A stretch of DNA of 38,757 nucleotides, taken from an uncultured Alphaproteobacteria bacterium (GTDB lineage Bacteria > Pseudomonadota > Alphaproteobacteria > UBA3830). The stretch spans positions 1-38,757 of the forward strand of contig CALXQQ010000022.1 of the NCBI GenBank assembly GCA_944390775.1. The letters run 5' to 3'. The first letter of the stretch is position 1. Each line of letters starts with the position of its first letter. A model generated the notes under the pieces. It saw nothing but the letters and a program-made list of their open reading frames with translations. It did not search any database and was not told the DNA's origin. Of the stretch, positions 26,654 to 35,865 are shown piece by piece. Made by a program: the position numbers and the translations under genes.

Positions 26654-28879
26654 ATGAAGTCTAGTGGTATTATGATTCCCAAAAGTCAGGAGTTTATTAA
26701 TTCTGAATCTATGAAGATTTTCATAAGATCTGAACATGTGCTAATTGGAATTAGTCCGTTTAATAGCTATTTCAGCGATAAACGTATGACTCTAATATTT
26801 TCTTGGGCTTTCAAACATTTCAACAATGTCAATCTATTCATTCCTGATAAAATTTCCGCTTATACATTGCAAGCAGTTGGATATGACGAAAAAAAAGCAC
26901 AACAGAAAACCAAACGCCAGGATAGATATTTGCGCCATAAGGCTGTGCGAGCTCTAATGAGTCTGGGATTCAGCGAAAAAGAGTCTGATGCAAAAATTAT
27001 ATACCTAAGCGATGTTTTAAATAACCAAAATTATATAGAAGCCTATAAACTGTGCGTAGAGCGTTACGAAAATGATAACGAGTTCTATGAAAACTGTCTT
27101 TCTACATCTAAATGGGTTTTGGATGGAAAAGTAAAAAATGATAATCCGATAACTGAAGAATCTCTTCGGATTGCATCAAAATATTTCTTGGCAGAATTAC
27201 CACTGTATATCAATACTCCAGGAATTTTGGGAGTAAAAGAGTCTCTGTTTGTTTATAAGGATACTCCAGAATTTTTACGCCGTATCTATGCAGATAAATC
27301 TCTCATGTATCCCGGACAAGGATATGCTTCTGTGTATTTTGAAGGAGAAACTGACGAAGAACAACATAAATCAAAATCAGATAATCCACAAGTTGTGCTG
27401 GATAGCATAATGGAACATGCTGCTTGCTGCATATATTGGAAAAATCGAGAAGGCGTCTATATGGGATGTAACTCGATGGAAGCAGAAATTCTTGGTTTTC
27501 AATCTCCTGATGAAGTTATTGGAAAAACCGATTTCGATTTGTCTTGGAAAAAAATCTCTTCAATTCTTAGGGAAAGTGATCAGAGAGTTATGAAGACTGG
27601 TAAGCCTGAGCAGATAATGGAATATCCAATACTTGCAAATGGAAAACAAGCAATTATGCTAACAACTAAAGCTCCTCTGTACGATAATAACAAAAAAATC
27701 GTCGGAATTGTCGGAACTTCTATTGATGTTACAGATAGCTATAGAGTAAATGATCTCGCCAGAGAATACGAAAGACAACAACTTGATCTTCAACAACATA
27801 GACAATTCAAGAAAATGATCTATCAAATATCACATGATTTACTATCCCCTCTCGTGAGTTTGAAATATTTTGAAAAATCATGTGAAGAAGTCTCAAGCGA
27901 AAACATGAATATACTTCGAACTGCGATTGATTCAATAGATGGAATACTGAAAGCAATGTTAGATCATTATAGAAATGATAATTTCAGCGAATCCGGCACA
28001 ATGAAACAAAATATCCTCGTGTCTCCAGCAATCTCGGAAATAGTAACTCAAAAACAAGCAGAATATTCTCATAAACATTTTGTTCAAGGTGAAGATAAAC
28101 ATGGAAATTTCGCTGTTATTACATATACACCTTCTCCGGACTGTTATGATCTATGCATAGAGTGTGATCTGTACAGTTTTAAGCGAATGTTATCAAACTT
28201 GATAAATAACGCAGTAGAATCCGTAGATAACAAAATAGCTGAAGTAAATATAAAACTGTATAAAGAAAATAAACAAGTCAGAATAGATGTTTGTGATAAT
28301 GGTCGAGGAATTCCTCCTGTAATAGCTGGTCAGATTATGCAGAAAGAAAAAGATGCTTCTGTCACAACGAAAATTGGAGGATATGGTCTTGGAATATCTC
28401 AAATTCAAAATACTGTCGAACAGTATAATGGTAGAATTAATATAAATTCACAAGCTCAATCAGGTACTGTATTTTCTGTTATTTTTCCGGCATGTAGTAT
28501 TCCTAATTGGATTACAAGCAAATTGTTTTTTAGAAAAAATAGTGTCGTTATTGTGGTATGCGCGGAAGATTATGTTCAAAAGATTCTAAAAGATTCGATA
28601 GGACACCCATCAATAAAATTAAAATTTATACCAACCATCTCTCAAGCGGAAGATTTTATAAAAAACTTCAATAAAACTAGCTCGTTTTATATATTAATAG
28701 ACTATGATGGTAGAGGACAAGACGATCGCGTATCATTCATCTTAGAAAACAAAAAACAAACTATCATTATTTCAAAACATTATATGGATAAAGCTATGCA
28801 TATGTTTGCTAAACAACATGGTGTTAAAGTGTTACCAAAACAAATCCTATCATATGTATTGGTGAAAATTACAGATTAA
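26654..28879 (+). CDS. Cyclodipeptide synthase fused to a PAS-histidine kinase-receiver protein
   Basis: One 741-residue polypeptide carries four modules. Residues 24-230 are a tRNA-dependent cyclodipeptide synthase: HVLIGISPFNSYFS with the acyl-accepting Ser34 (AlbC Ser37), a basic helix (about 79-100) for tRNA binding, YFLAELP with Tyr177 and Glu181 (AlbC Tyr178, Glu182), and Tyr201 (AlbC Tyr202). Asn37 matches the NYQ subfamily, but Lys202 follows the Tyr. Residues 245-365 are a PAS domain. Residues 385-615 are the kinase core: phospho-acceptor His394 in SHDLLSPL, N-box NLINNAVE, DNGRGIP and GYGLGI. Residues 630-740 are a divergent receiver with Asp683, Ser707 and Lys729. GGAGG lies 6 bases before the ATG at 26654. 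No membrane segments are visible, so the protein should be cytosolic. Known CDPSs make cyclic dipeptides from two aminoacyl-tRNAs; signalling by the fusion is inference. Confidence 0.92.
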   Translation: MKSSGIMIPKSQEFINSESMKIFIRSEHVLIGISPFNSYFSDKRMTLIFSWAFKHFNNVNLFIPDKISAYTLQAVGYDEKKAQQKTKRQDRYLRHKAVRALMSLGFSEKESDAKIIYLSDVLNNQNYIEAYKLCVERYENDNEFYENCLSTSKWVLDGKVKNDNPITEESLRIASKYFLAELPLYINTPGILGVKESLFVYKDTPEFLRRIYADKSLMYPGQGYASVYFEGETDEEQHKSKSDNPQVVLDSIMEHAACCIYWKNREGVYMGCNSMEAEILGFQSPDEVIGKTDFDLSWKKISSILRESDQRVMKTGKPEQIMEYPILANGKQAIMLTTKAPLYDNNKKIVGIVGTSIDVTDSYRVNDLAREYERQQLDLQQHRQFKKMIYQISHDLLSPLVSLKYFEKSCEEVSSENMNILRTAIDSIDGILKAMLDHYRNDNFSESGTMKQNILVSPAISEIVTQKQAEYSHKHFVQGEDKHGNFAVITYTPSPDCYDLCIECDLYSFKRMLSNLINNAVESVDNKIAEVNIKLYKENKQVRIDVCDNGRGIPPVIAGQIMQKEKDASVTTKIGGYGLGISQIQNTVEQYNGRININSQAQSGTVFSVIFPACSIPNWITSKLFFRKNSVVIVVCAEDYVQKILKDSIGHPSIKLKFIPTISQAEDFIKNFNKTSSFYILIDYDGRGQDDRVSFILENKKQTIIISKHYMDKAMHMFAKQHGVKVLPKQILSYVLVKITD

Positions 28880-28903
28880 ACACTTGATCCGACCGAAAAT
28901 TAC

Positions 28904-28980
<77 letters not shown>

Positions 28981-28997
28981 ACATATACAAACAACAA

Positions 28998-29075
28998 TGG
29001 TCGGAGCGAGAAGATTTGAACTTCCGACCCCCAGCTCCCTAAGCTGGTGCGCTAACCAGGCTGCGCTACGCTCCG
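28998..29075 (-). tRNA. tRNA-Pro with anticodon AGG
   Basis: A 78-base tRNA on the minus strand has C1-G72, an encoded CCA end, and anticodon stem CCAGC/GCTGG around the loop TTAGGGA. The anticodon is thus AGG. All arms pair. It shares the D arm and most of the acceptor and T stems with the tRNA 17 bases downstream. Bacterial proline tRNAs normally carry GGG, TGG or CGG; A34 is rare and would need deamination to inosine, or be read unmodified. Confidence 0.93.
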
Positions 29076-29316
29076 TTCGAACTAATGCTAACTCATAAAC
29101 TATAATATATCAATTAAAATGTTGTTGTTCGTTGAGATGTGAATTGTGTGGAATATGTTAATTTTTGGTTAACAAAGCCTAGCAGAAGCATATGAAAATA
29201 TTAACAAAATGTTAATATTCTTTACATTTCTAGGCCTGTGAAAAACATCATCATGATATGTGAATAATGCTGCATAAGATAAAATTTACATTCGAATCTC
29301 TAATTGTGTGCTCTAG
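29076..29316. promoter_or_regulatory. AT-rich intergenic region with CtrA-like and DnaA-like boxes
   Basis: No gene is visible. The region holds a perfect TTAA-N7-TTAAC box (29158-29173) that also fits the CtrA consensus on the other strand. A second TTAA-N7-TTAA box (29201-29216) lies inside a 9-base-pair inverted repeat (29197-29205 with 29211-29219). TTATTCACA DnaA-type 9-mers lie at 29259-29267 (minus) and, just past the edge, at 29317-29325 (plus, overlapping the addA stop). A one-mismatch version is at 29237-29245. The arrangement recalls CtrA-controlled origins or promoters of alphaproteobacteria. Confidence 0.45.
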
Positions 29317-32300
29317 TTATTCACAAGTTAATTCATGCAATTCTGCTGACTTTGTCCACAGAATCGCAATTTTGATTTTGTTGTTTTTAAATTGTTTGCT
29401 GTTAGCTATGAAATCTTTATAAAAGTATAACTGTTCTAAATAATTTTTTGGTGTTGGTTTTATGGGATGTCCACTTTTAAAATCTATTATCCATATCTCA
29501 TTATTAATAAAAGCTAAAAGGTCGATACGTCCCAGGCGTCCTTTGTATACAAATTGTATCTCAGATAGTGAATTGTCTTTAAATAAGTATGGAAATTTAG
29601 TAATGATATTTTCTACTTCTAACATAGCTTGTTGTTTTTGATTGTCGTTTAGTTTTGAAAAATATTTGTTTGGAAGTGGTGGTATGTTTGATATGTGTTG
29701 TCTTAAGAGTTCGTGAACATAATCTCCATATATTGTTTGAATAGATTGAAAATGAGATTTTGCGATAGTTTTTTCTTCTTTTTTTAAAAACCAATCAGGT
29801 AGTTTTTTAGGTTGATATAGGTTTATAGTAGAATGATTCGAATTATCTTTAAAAGTGAAATTACCTCTAGTGTAAACAGTATCATTTTTTAAAAAATCAG
29901 AATTTATATGTGAAATTAAATAATTATACCAGCAATTTTCATGCATCTTGTTTTTTTGAGCGAAAATCCATAGAAAATCTTCAGCTCGTGTCATCGCGAC
30001 ATAAAGTAAGTTTAAGGATTCTTGTTGATCCATTTTTTTTAATTCGTCACAAGCTTGTTTTATTCGATGCGGACGCAGCGATGAATCGAAATCCCAAACA
30101 AAGTCTCCATTGTCTAGAGAAATTAGCTGATTTGATCGATGTTTTATAAAGTGAGTATCTGCTAAAATCACAAACGGAGACTGTAAACCTTTGGAGCTGT
30201 GTACCGTCATTAATCTTACACAATTTTCTTGTAGTTGGTTTTCACTTTTAACTTGATGTTCAAATGAATCAAACCAGCGCAAAAATGCAGATAAACTCGG
30301 AGTATTATTCGATTCATACTGCAGAATCAGCTGAAGGAATTTATCTAATTTATCCAAACATTTAGCTCCAAGTCTGCTGATAAATTTTTCACGATTACCA
30401 TCGTTTAATACATGTGTGAAAAAATTGTACGCAGATAATGTGGTTGATAAGTCGATGTATGTTTTAAGCGATGTTGCAAAATCAAGATCTTGTATGGATT
30501 CCCATAAATTTGTATTTTTTCTATCGTTACATAATGTAAGTAGTTGCTCATCATCTATTCCAATAATTGGAGATTTTAAAACTCTTGCGCATGTCAAATC
30601 ATCATATGGAGATAGCACAAAAGTCGCTAAGCAAATTAAATCTTCAACTATTGGATCTTCCCCCAAAACGATTCTATCAATATCTCCTACAGGAATATTT
30701 CGTAGATGTAATTGATCTATTATTAGTTCCATTACTTTTACATCTCTGCGTCGAAATAGTATTAAAAAGTCTTCAGGTGCAACAGAACGATTTTTTGATG
30801 GAACAAATACTCGTTGTTTAATTGTTTCCTCTATTTGGTGAGCTATGTTATAAGCTAGCTTGAAAGCTGCAGAATCTGTTTCTAAATCGCTTTCTTCTTC
30901 ATCTTCAAAAGGATCCCATATTTGTATAATTCCATCTTGTTGATCTATTCGATTGCTGATGTGTTTTGTATTTGCAAAGATATCTTTAAATACATCATCA
31001 ACAAAAGAAAGTATATTTGAAGTCGTTCTATATGATTTGTTGAGCGTAACTTCATGAAATGTCTGACCACATTGCTTGGCAGCAGATTTAAAAAATTCTA
31101 ATTGTTGTTGAAAAACAGCTAGATTTGCTCCTTGAAATGAATATATGGATTGTTTCGAGTCTCCAACAACAAAAATAGTTTTCGTAGATTTATGATGAGA
31201 GAAAAAATCCTGAGTTAGTTGTTGAATAATTTGCCATTGAGCCGGACTTGTATCTTGTGCTTCATCTATAAGAATATGATGAATTCCATTGTCAATTTTG
31301 TATCTTACCCAATCAAATTGATGTAATAATTCCGTTGTGTGATGAATGATATCATTATAATCAATACAGTGGTGTTGTTGTTTTAAAGTTCGAAAATTTT
31401 TCAATATGTCGTTTACAATCGAAAAATATGAAATGTTGAATTTTGCTGCCTCAATGCGCTTGTTCATTTCAAAGAATGATTGTGCAAGAATGGCTGTTTT
31501 TTCCATATTTTTTTGAGTGTTTTCATCGACATTTTTTGTGCATAGCTTGCTGAAGCAGGTTCCGTCTTTGGTTAAAAATGCATCAATAAAAGATGCAGAA
31601 CAGCTGTTTATGTTATTTAGTAAAATGTTTGCTTTTTTTGCATCTGTTGATTTTCCTGTTTTCAGAAGGCTATTTGCAAGATCTTGAAACATTTCTTTAT
31701 GGTTGATGTGTAATTTGTCTTCAAGTTTCGAAACAATAAACTGGACTTTTTGTTCTTCAGATAAATGAAGAAGATCAATATCTATATCGTAGCAATCGGC
31801 GTATTTTTTTTCAAAATCCTGAATTCCAAATAGAAATTTTTCTAATTCTAGTAGTGTGTGATCTTCTATAAAGATATCAGATAAATATTCTGAAATGCGT
31901 AACCAGTGTTCTTGAAAATGATCATTGTTCATCGTAATGGAAATAGATTCTTTCCATAGTGCTTGCTTTTGAAAATCATCGCACAGAGTTATTCCTGGTA
32001 AAAGTTGTGTTTCTAGAGGAAATTTCTTTAAAATTGAAAAGCAAAAGCTATGAATGGTTTGTATATTTACCCAGCTTTTGCTGTTGGTACTTTGTTTAAT
32101 TAGTTGATTAATTAGATCTTCATCTACAGATGGAAAATCTTTTCTTAGTTCAGATAAATTTGTGTTGCTGATTTGATATATAGAGCGAATTAGTCGCTCT
32201 GACATTTCTGTGGCCGCTGCATTCGTATAGGTTAGACATAAAATATGTGAAGGATTTACACGATGTAAAAGCAAAGATATGATTCGATCCATTATGCTTT

Positions 32301-32370
32301 TAGTTTTGCCTGTACCCGCAGATGCAGATATCCATATTGATGAGTAAATGTCTTTGATTTCATTCAGCAT
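29317..32370 (-). CDS. addA: Double-strand break repair helicase-nuclease AddA
   Basis: AddA is the helicase and nuclease subunit that resects double-strand ends for RecA. The 1017-residue protein has UvrD-type motifs in order: Walker A ASAGTGKT (residues 16-23), LTYTNAAATEM, DEAQDTSPAQW, VGDSKQSIYSFQGA, TVHSSKGLQSPFVILAD and LLYVAMTRAEDF. The RecB-type nuclease site follows near the C-terminus (GRIDLLAF then IIDFKSG). It is somewhat shorter than typical alphaproteobacterial AddA (about 1150) but all motifs are present. The ATG lies inside the end of addB with an 11-base overlap, so translation is coupled. Confidence 0.95.
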   Translation of the reverse strand: MLNEIKDIYSSIWISASAGTGKTKSIMDRIISLLLHRVNPSHILCLTYTNAAATEMSERLIRSIYQISNTNLSELRKDFPSVDEDLINQLIKQSTNSKSWVNIQTIHSFCFSILKKFPLETQLLPGITLCDDFQKQALWKESISITMNNDHFQEHWLRISEYLSDIFIEDHTLLELEKFLFGIQDFEKKYADCYDIDIDLLHLSEEQKVQFIVSKLEDKLHINHKEMFQDLANSLLKTGKSTDAKKANILLNNINSCSASFIDAFLTKDGTCFSKLCTKNVDENTQKNMEKTAILAQSFFEMNKRIEAAKFNISYFSIVNDILKNFRTLKQQHHCIDYNDIIHHTTELLHQFDWVRYKIDNGIHHILIDEAQDTSPAQWQIIQQLTQDFFSHHKSTKTIFVVGDSKQSIYSFQGANLAVFQQQLEFFKSAAKQCGQTFHEVTLNKSYRTTSNILSFVDDVFKDIFANTKHISNRIDQQDGIIQIWDPFEDEEESDLETDSAAFKLAYNIAHQIEETIKQRVFVPSKNRSVAPEDFLILFRRRDVKVMELIIDQLHLRNIPVGDIDRIVLGEDPIVEDLICLATFVLSPYDDLTCARVLKSPIIGIDDEQLLTLCNDRKNTNLWESIQDLDFATSLKTYIDLSTTLSAYNFFTHVLNDGNREKFISRLGAKCLDKLDKFLQLILQYESNNTPSLSAFLRWFDSFEHQVKSENQLQENCVRLMTVHSSKGLQSPFVILADTHFIKHRSNQLISLDNGDFVWDFDSSLRPHRIKQACDELKKMDQQESLNLLYVAMTRAEDFLWIFAQKNKMHENCWYNYLISHINSDFLKNDTVYTRGNFTFKDNSNHSTINLYQPKKLPDWFLKKEEKTIAKSHFQSIQTIYGDYVHELLRQHISNIPPLPNKYFSKLNDNQKQQAMLEVENIITKFPYLFKDNSLSEIQFVYKGRLGRIDLLAFINNEIWIIDFKSGHPIKPTPKNYLEQLYFYKDFIANSKQFKNNKIKIAILWTKSAELHELTCE

Positions 32371-34696
32371 AGCGCCACTCTTTTGTTCTTGCTAAGTGTA
32401 CGTAGGCATTATTATATTTAAAACATCTGTTAGGGATGTATGGAGAACAATCTACAACGTACTTTTTTAATGTAGATTTTATATTTACAAGAGTTTGTTC
32501 ACATAATAAGTCGACTTCATTTTTGGAAGAGCAAATAGTGATAATCTTGTTACCATCGTTGTTGCCAGTTAGCTTCCAAAATTCTAGAGCTATTACAGAT
32601 GAGTTTTCTAATGAAAAACCATTGTTTTTCGCAATAATTGCTTCCATAGGTAGTTGAGGTTTTTCGCTATTATATACTTGTTTTTTTGATGGAACTATTC
32701 CTGTTTTGTAGTCAATGATATGAAGATTTTTATCAACTATATCTATGCGATCTGCTCTGCATTTTATTTTCACAGAGTGGTCGGAATCTATGGGTAGGTC
32801 ACATATTCCTTGGATTTCGCACAGAGATAATTGTGGGTTATTGTTATGTTCGATGAATTTGTAAATCGAAGGAAGACGAAATTGCCACATTCCTAGGTCA
32901 GATAGGCTTATGCCATATTTTTGCAGAATGTTATTTGTGATTTTTATCATGTTGTCTGCTGTTCGCTCTTTTATAGATAAAGAAAAAGTGCGTTCCAAGA
33001 TTTCGTGAAGCAAGATGCCTTTAGTATTTCTACCATTTGTTGATATATCGGGTAGACGCAAAATTTTTTTTACGTAAAACTCATAAGGATCGTTTTGCAG
33101 TAGCTCTATATCTGAGACAGAAATTTCAGACGGAAAGTATTTTGATGTTGGATTTGGTTGAACACATTGTACTTTAGGACATGATGATACGAAATCTTTG
33201 AGCAACTCATATTCACAAATATTGTGGCACGATGAATTTCTCGACATTATGTAGACATCTGGTTGTGAGAATAATTGCTCTAGAATTGCTCGATGCAAGT
33301 CATTTTGATTTGTAGATTCTGCAATCCACGAGTCCGTATATTTGTATGTATCAATTCCATCAAAAATGATAATTTTATCTGCAGATAACAATTGAGCATC
33401 ATAAATATTAACTATGGTTATATTGTCGCTACACTCGAGGTTTTTGCGTGTCGATATTGAATTTAGATATTGTTTGAAAAACAAGGTAAATTCGTGCAGA
33501 GATATTTTGATATCTAGTTTGAAAGTGTCAATTTCGAATAAATCTTTGAATGATGGCATTATACCTTTAGCGATATCAATAAACCATGAGATCCATTCAT
33601 CAATTGTCATCATTGATGGAGTTTTTTGTTGTTTAATCAAACATAAATCTGGAAAGTCATTTCCATATTTTTCTTTAGCCTCAAAAAAATTCCGAGGTAA
33701 TATGTTGATTCGTTTAAGTTTTTTTTCGAACTCAAAAGCAGAAGAAATGCCGCATGACTTTAAAACATCTAGAGCGAGTTCACAATCATAACGATGATAA
33801 ACCATGTCAACTATTTTGAGTAAAAACAATCCTTCTCGTGTGTGTGATAATATTGTTGAACTGTTTGCAACTATATTCCATTTGAGTAGATATGCTTCTA
33901 AAGCTCTTGTTGTTTTTTTGTCGGGAGTTATTATTAGAACTTTCTGTCCAAAACTTGTGAATTGTCTAGCAAGTGTTGAAGCTGTAAATAGTTCTTCATC
34001 CATGTTTTTTATTTTAAAGTATGTAATCTTATTAACAGGGTTATCCACAGGAAAAAGTGTTTTATTACAGTGTGTTATGTTTTTTAATTCACAATTTATT
34101 TTATAATTAACTGTGTCGATATCTTCTAATCCTCTGCAGAAAATTATACCACCTTTAGATTGTGCAATTTCGTTTAATATAAAACTCATGGTGGAATCAA
34201 TAGAGCTTAGACCAACACAGATAGTTTTGTTTTTTTGTATTAAACTACGCACTTGCTCTTTGTTTACATGATACATTTGCGTGGCCTGTTTGATCAGAAT
34301 ATCTATGCAATTCGCTAATTTCTGAGTATCACTACAATAGTTGTATATGTAGAAAGTTTCATGATTGATTTGCTGAGTTATTGAAGAGGATATGAAAAAT
34401 TGAACATCTTTTGCAAAACTATATAAAGAGTTGAAAGGTATGTCGCTACAGCTGCTATGTAAACATTCTATTATTTGTGGTAATGGAATATCGATATTAA
34501 TAAGATCTTTTAATGCAATAATTGAAGGTAAAAATGCGCAATCGAGATTCTGTTGTAAGTATCTAGTCAGATCGATACAGCTACGTTTTGTAGGGAGAAT
34601 AATTATACTATTCAATATCTCAGGTTGCTGTTTTAGAATGGAAAGAATCGCAGACCATGTATTCATACCAAGAGGGACATTATAACATACAGCCAT
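32360..34696 (-). CDS. addB: Double-strand break repair protein AddB
   Basis: This is the partner subunit of AddA, with a vestigial helicase fold and a second RecB-type nuclease. The 778-residue protein begins YNVPLGMNTWSAIL, then IILPTKRSCIDLTRYL. It ends with the nuclease motif CRADRIDIV followed by HIIDYKTG. The frame runs back to a TTG at 34750. The ATG at 34696 was chosen because alphaproteobacterial AddB proteins begin just before a similar N-I/V-P-x-G segment. Its ribosome-binding site (GAAAG) is weak, so the start is not certain. Confidence 0.92.
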   Translation of the reverse strand: MAVCYNVPLGMNTWSAILSILKQQPEILNSIIILPTKRSCIDLTRYLQQNLDCAFLPSIIALKDLINIDIPLPQIIECLHSSCSDIPFNSLYSFAKDVQFFISSSITQQINHETFYIYNYCSDTQKLANCIDILIKQATQMYHVNKEQVRSLIQKNKTICVGLSSIDSTMSFILNEIAQSKGGIIFCRGLEDIDTVNYKINCELKNITHCNKTLFPVDNPVNKITYFKIKNMDEELFTASTLARQFTSFGQKVLIITPDKKTTRALEAYLLKWNIVANSSTILSHTREGLFLLKIVDMVYHRYDCELALDVLKSCGISSAFEFEKKLKRINILPRNFFEAKEKYGNDFPDLCLIKQQKTPSMMTIDEWISWFIDIAKGIMPSFKDLFEIDTFKLDIKISLHEFTLFFKQYLNSISTRKNLECSDNITIVNIYDAQLLSADKIIIFDGIDTYKYTDSWIAESTNQNDLHRAILEQLFSQPDVYIMSRNSSCHNICEYELLKDFVSSCPKVQCVQPNPTSKYFPSEISVSDIELLQNDPYEFYVKKILRLPDISTNGRNTKGILLHEILERTFSLSIKERTADNMIKITNNILQKYGISLSDLGMWQFRLPSIYKFIEHNNNPQLSLCEIQGICDLPIDSDHSVKIKCRADRIDIVDKNLHIIDYKTGIVPSKKQVYNSEKPQLPMEAIIAKNNGFSLENSSVIALEFWKLTGNNDGNKIITICSSKNEVDLLCEQTLVNIKSTLKKYVVDCSPYIPNRCFKYNNAYVHLARTKEWRYAE

Positions 34697-34757
34697 AAAA
34701 CAACTTTCATTATATTTCAGATAGTTACCATAAGTATATGAAATAGGCAAGATTTCT

Positions 34758-34880
34758 TTAGGGGAATTTATTTTCGCTCAAGAGATATTCTTTTGAATGT
34801 GCGATTTTTGCAGAAATTGATATGAATTCTATAGAAATGAAATGATGAGCCTTAAAATTATACAGATGAAGATGCTTCAT
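34758..34880 (-). CDS. Possible small protein or leader peptide upstream of addB
   Basis: A 40-codon frame (MKHLHLYNFK to SENKFP) starts at an ATG (34880-34878) preceded at 8 bases by a strong AAGGAG (34894-34889). It ends 61 bases before addB. AGGAG can pair with CTCCT next to the start codon around a three-base loop, so the ribosome site may be masked. No similarity is recognised. It could be a leader, a real small gene, or a remnant at the edge of the decayed region. Confidence 0.3.
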   Translation of the reverse strand: MKHLHLYNFKAHHFISIEFISISAKIAHSKEYLLSENKFP

Positions 34881-35279
34881 AGGAGTTTCTCCTTTTAAGA
34901 GTGCATGTGGCGGTATTAATTGTATTTAGTGATGCATTTCTCCAATGCTGTTCGCATTTATCCGATTAAATTGAGCTAAGATGTCGCACTAGCGTACAAA
35001 TATTCTCGTGTATGATTTTATTGCTTTCTCAACGCTACCAAATGCCATCTACTTGTATCGGTTTGTTTTGATATTGTACTACAGAAAAAATTCTTGCAGT
35101 AATGTTATAGTATCTAAATTACGCATATAGCTATAAATTTGCTAAAACAAAAATTTTACGGTTCTAACTCTGAAAACGCTTAAAGCTTTAGCTCTATTCC
35201 TCCAATCTATATCTTATTACATTCCTTCAATTTCATGTGCAGCTTTGCTCTCATATACGATATATGTTTGATGGTTTTT

Positions 35280-35520
35280 TCTAAGATATCAAACACTTAA
35301 TCGTTAAATAAATGGAGCTTTCTCTTATCCAAAAATTGAGAGAGTGTTGCAAGATAGTCGTACTTTTCGCTTTGCCATATGTCGGATTTTCTCTCCGAAC
35401 CTTAAAAACTTTGTCTAAGTTCTGCATTGCCACATTGCTGTCGAGGAATGCTTGGTGACTTGCGACGATATATAATTTCGCTATCTAAGCATTTTAAAAT
35501 ATTGCGCTTTCTACAGAATA
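35280..35520 (-). pseudogene. Relic of an IS481/IS3-like transposase
   Basis: On the minus strand one frame reads ...FLDSNVAMQNLDKVFKVRRENPTYGKAKSTTILQ... around 35340-35450. The segment resembles the linker of integrase-type transposases just before their catalytic core (V/L-R-x-E-N-P-T-Y-G-K-x-K-I-x-x-I-L). Stops and frame changes occur on both sides, and no catalytic triad is readable. Limits are approximate. Confidence 0.4.
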
Positions 35521-35865
35521 TTACATGAAAAATACCGAAACGCAATAATAAATCTCAGATCAAAACACGATCATTTTTTACAAATTTTTTTCTGAAGGCG
35601 TAGTCGTATAATTTATAAAATTGCTATGGAAAAAATAAAGTCTATGTCTAGCATTCTTTGATTAACCATTTGAGGTGATACCTTCTATTAAAATTATGCC
35701 TCTCATTTCGCTCCTTTTACTTCATTTGTTTTCTTTCTTACTGAACTTTGATAAACTGCAGGTGTGCAGATGTCAGATTGTTTAACAATTATGGAGAAAA
35801 TATAGTCTTTGTTGAGCAACGGTGTTGTTGCTTAGGCATCACTATGGAGGGGTGAGGCAGATTGA

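Noticed and set aside
34041-34049. Perfect DnaA box TTATCCACA
   Set aside because: It is single and inside addB coding sequence, and by itself is expected by chance.
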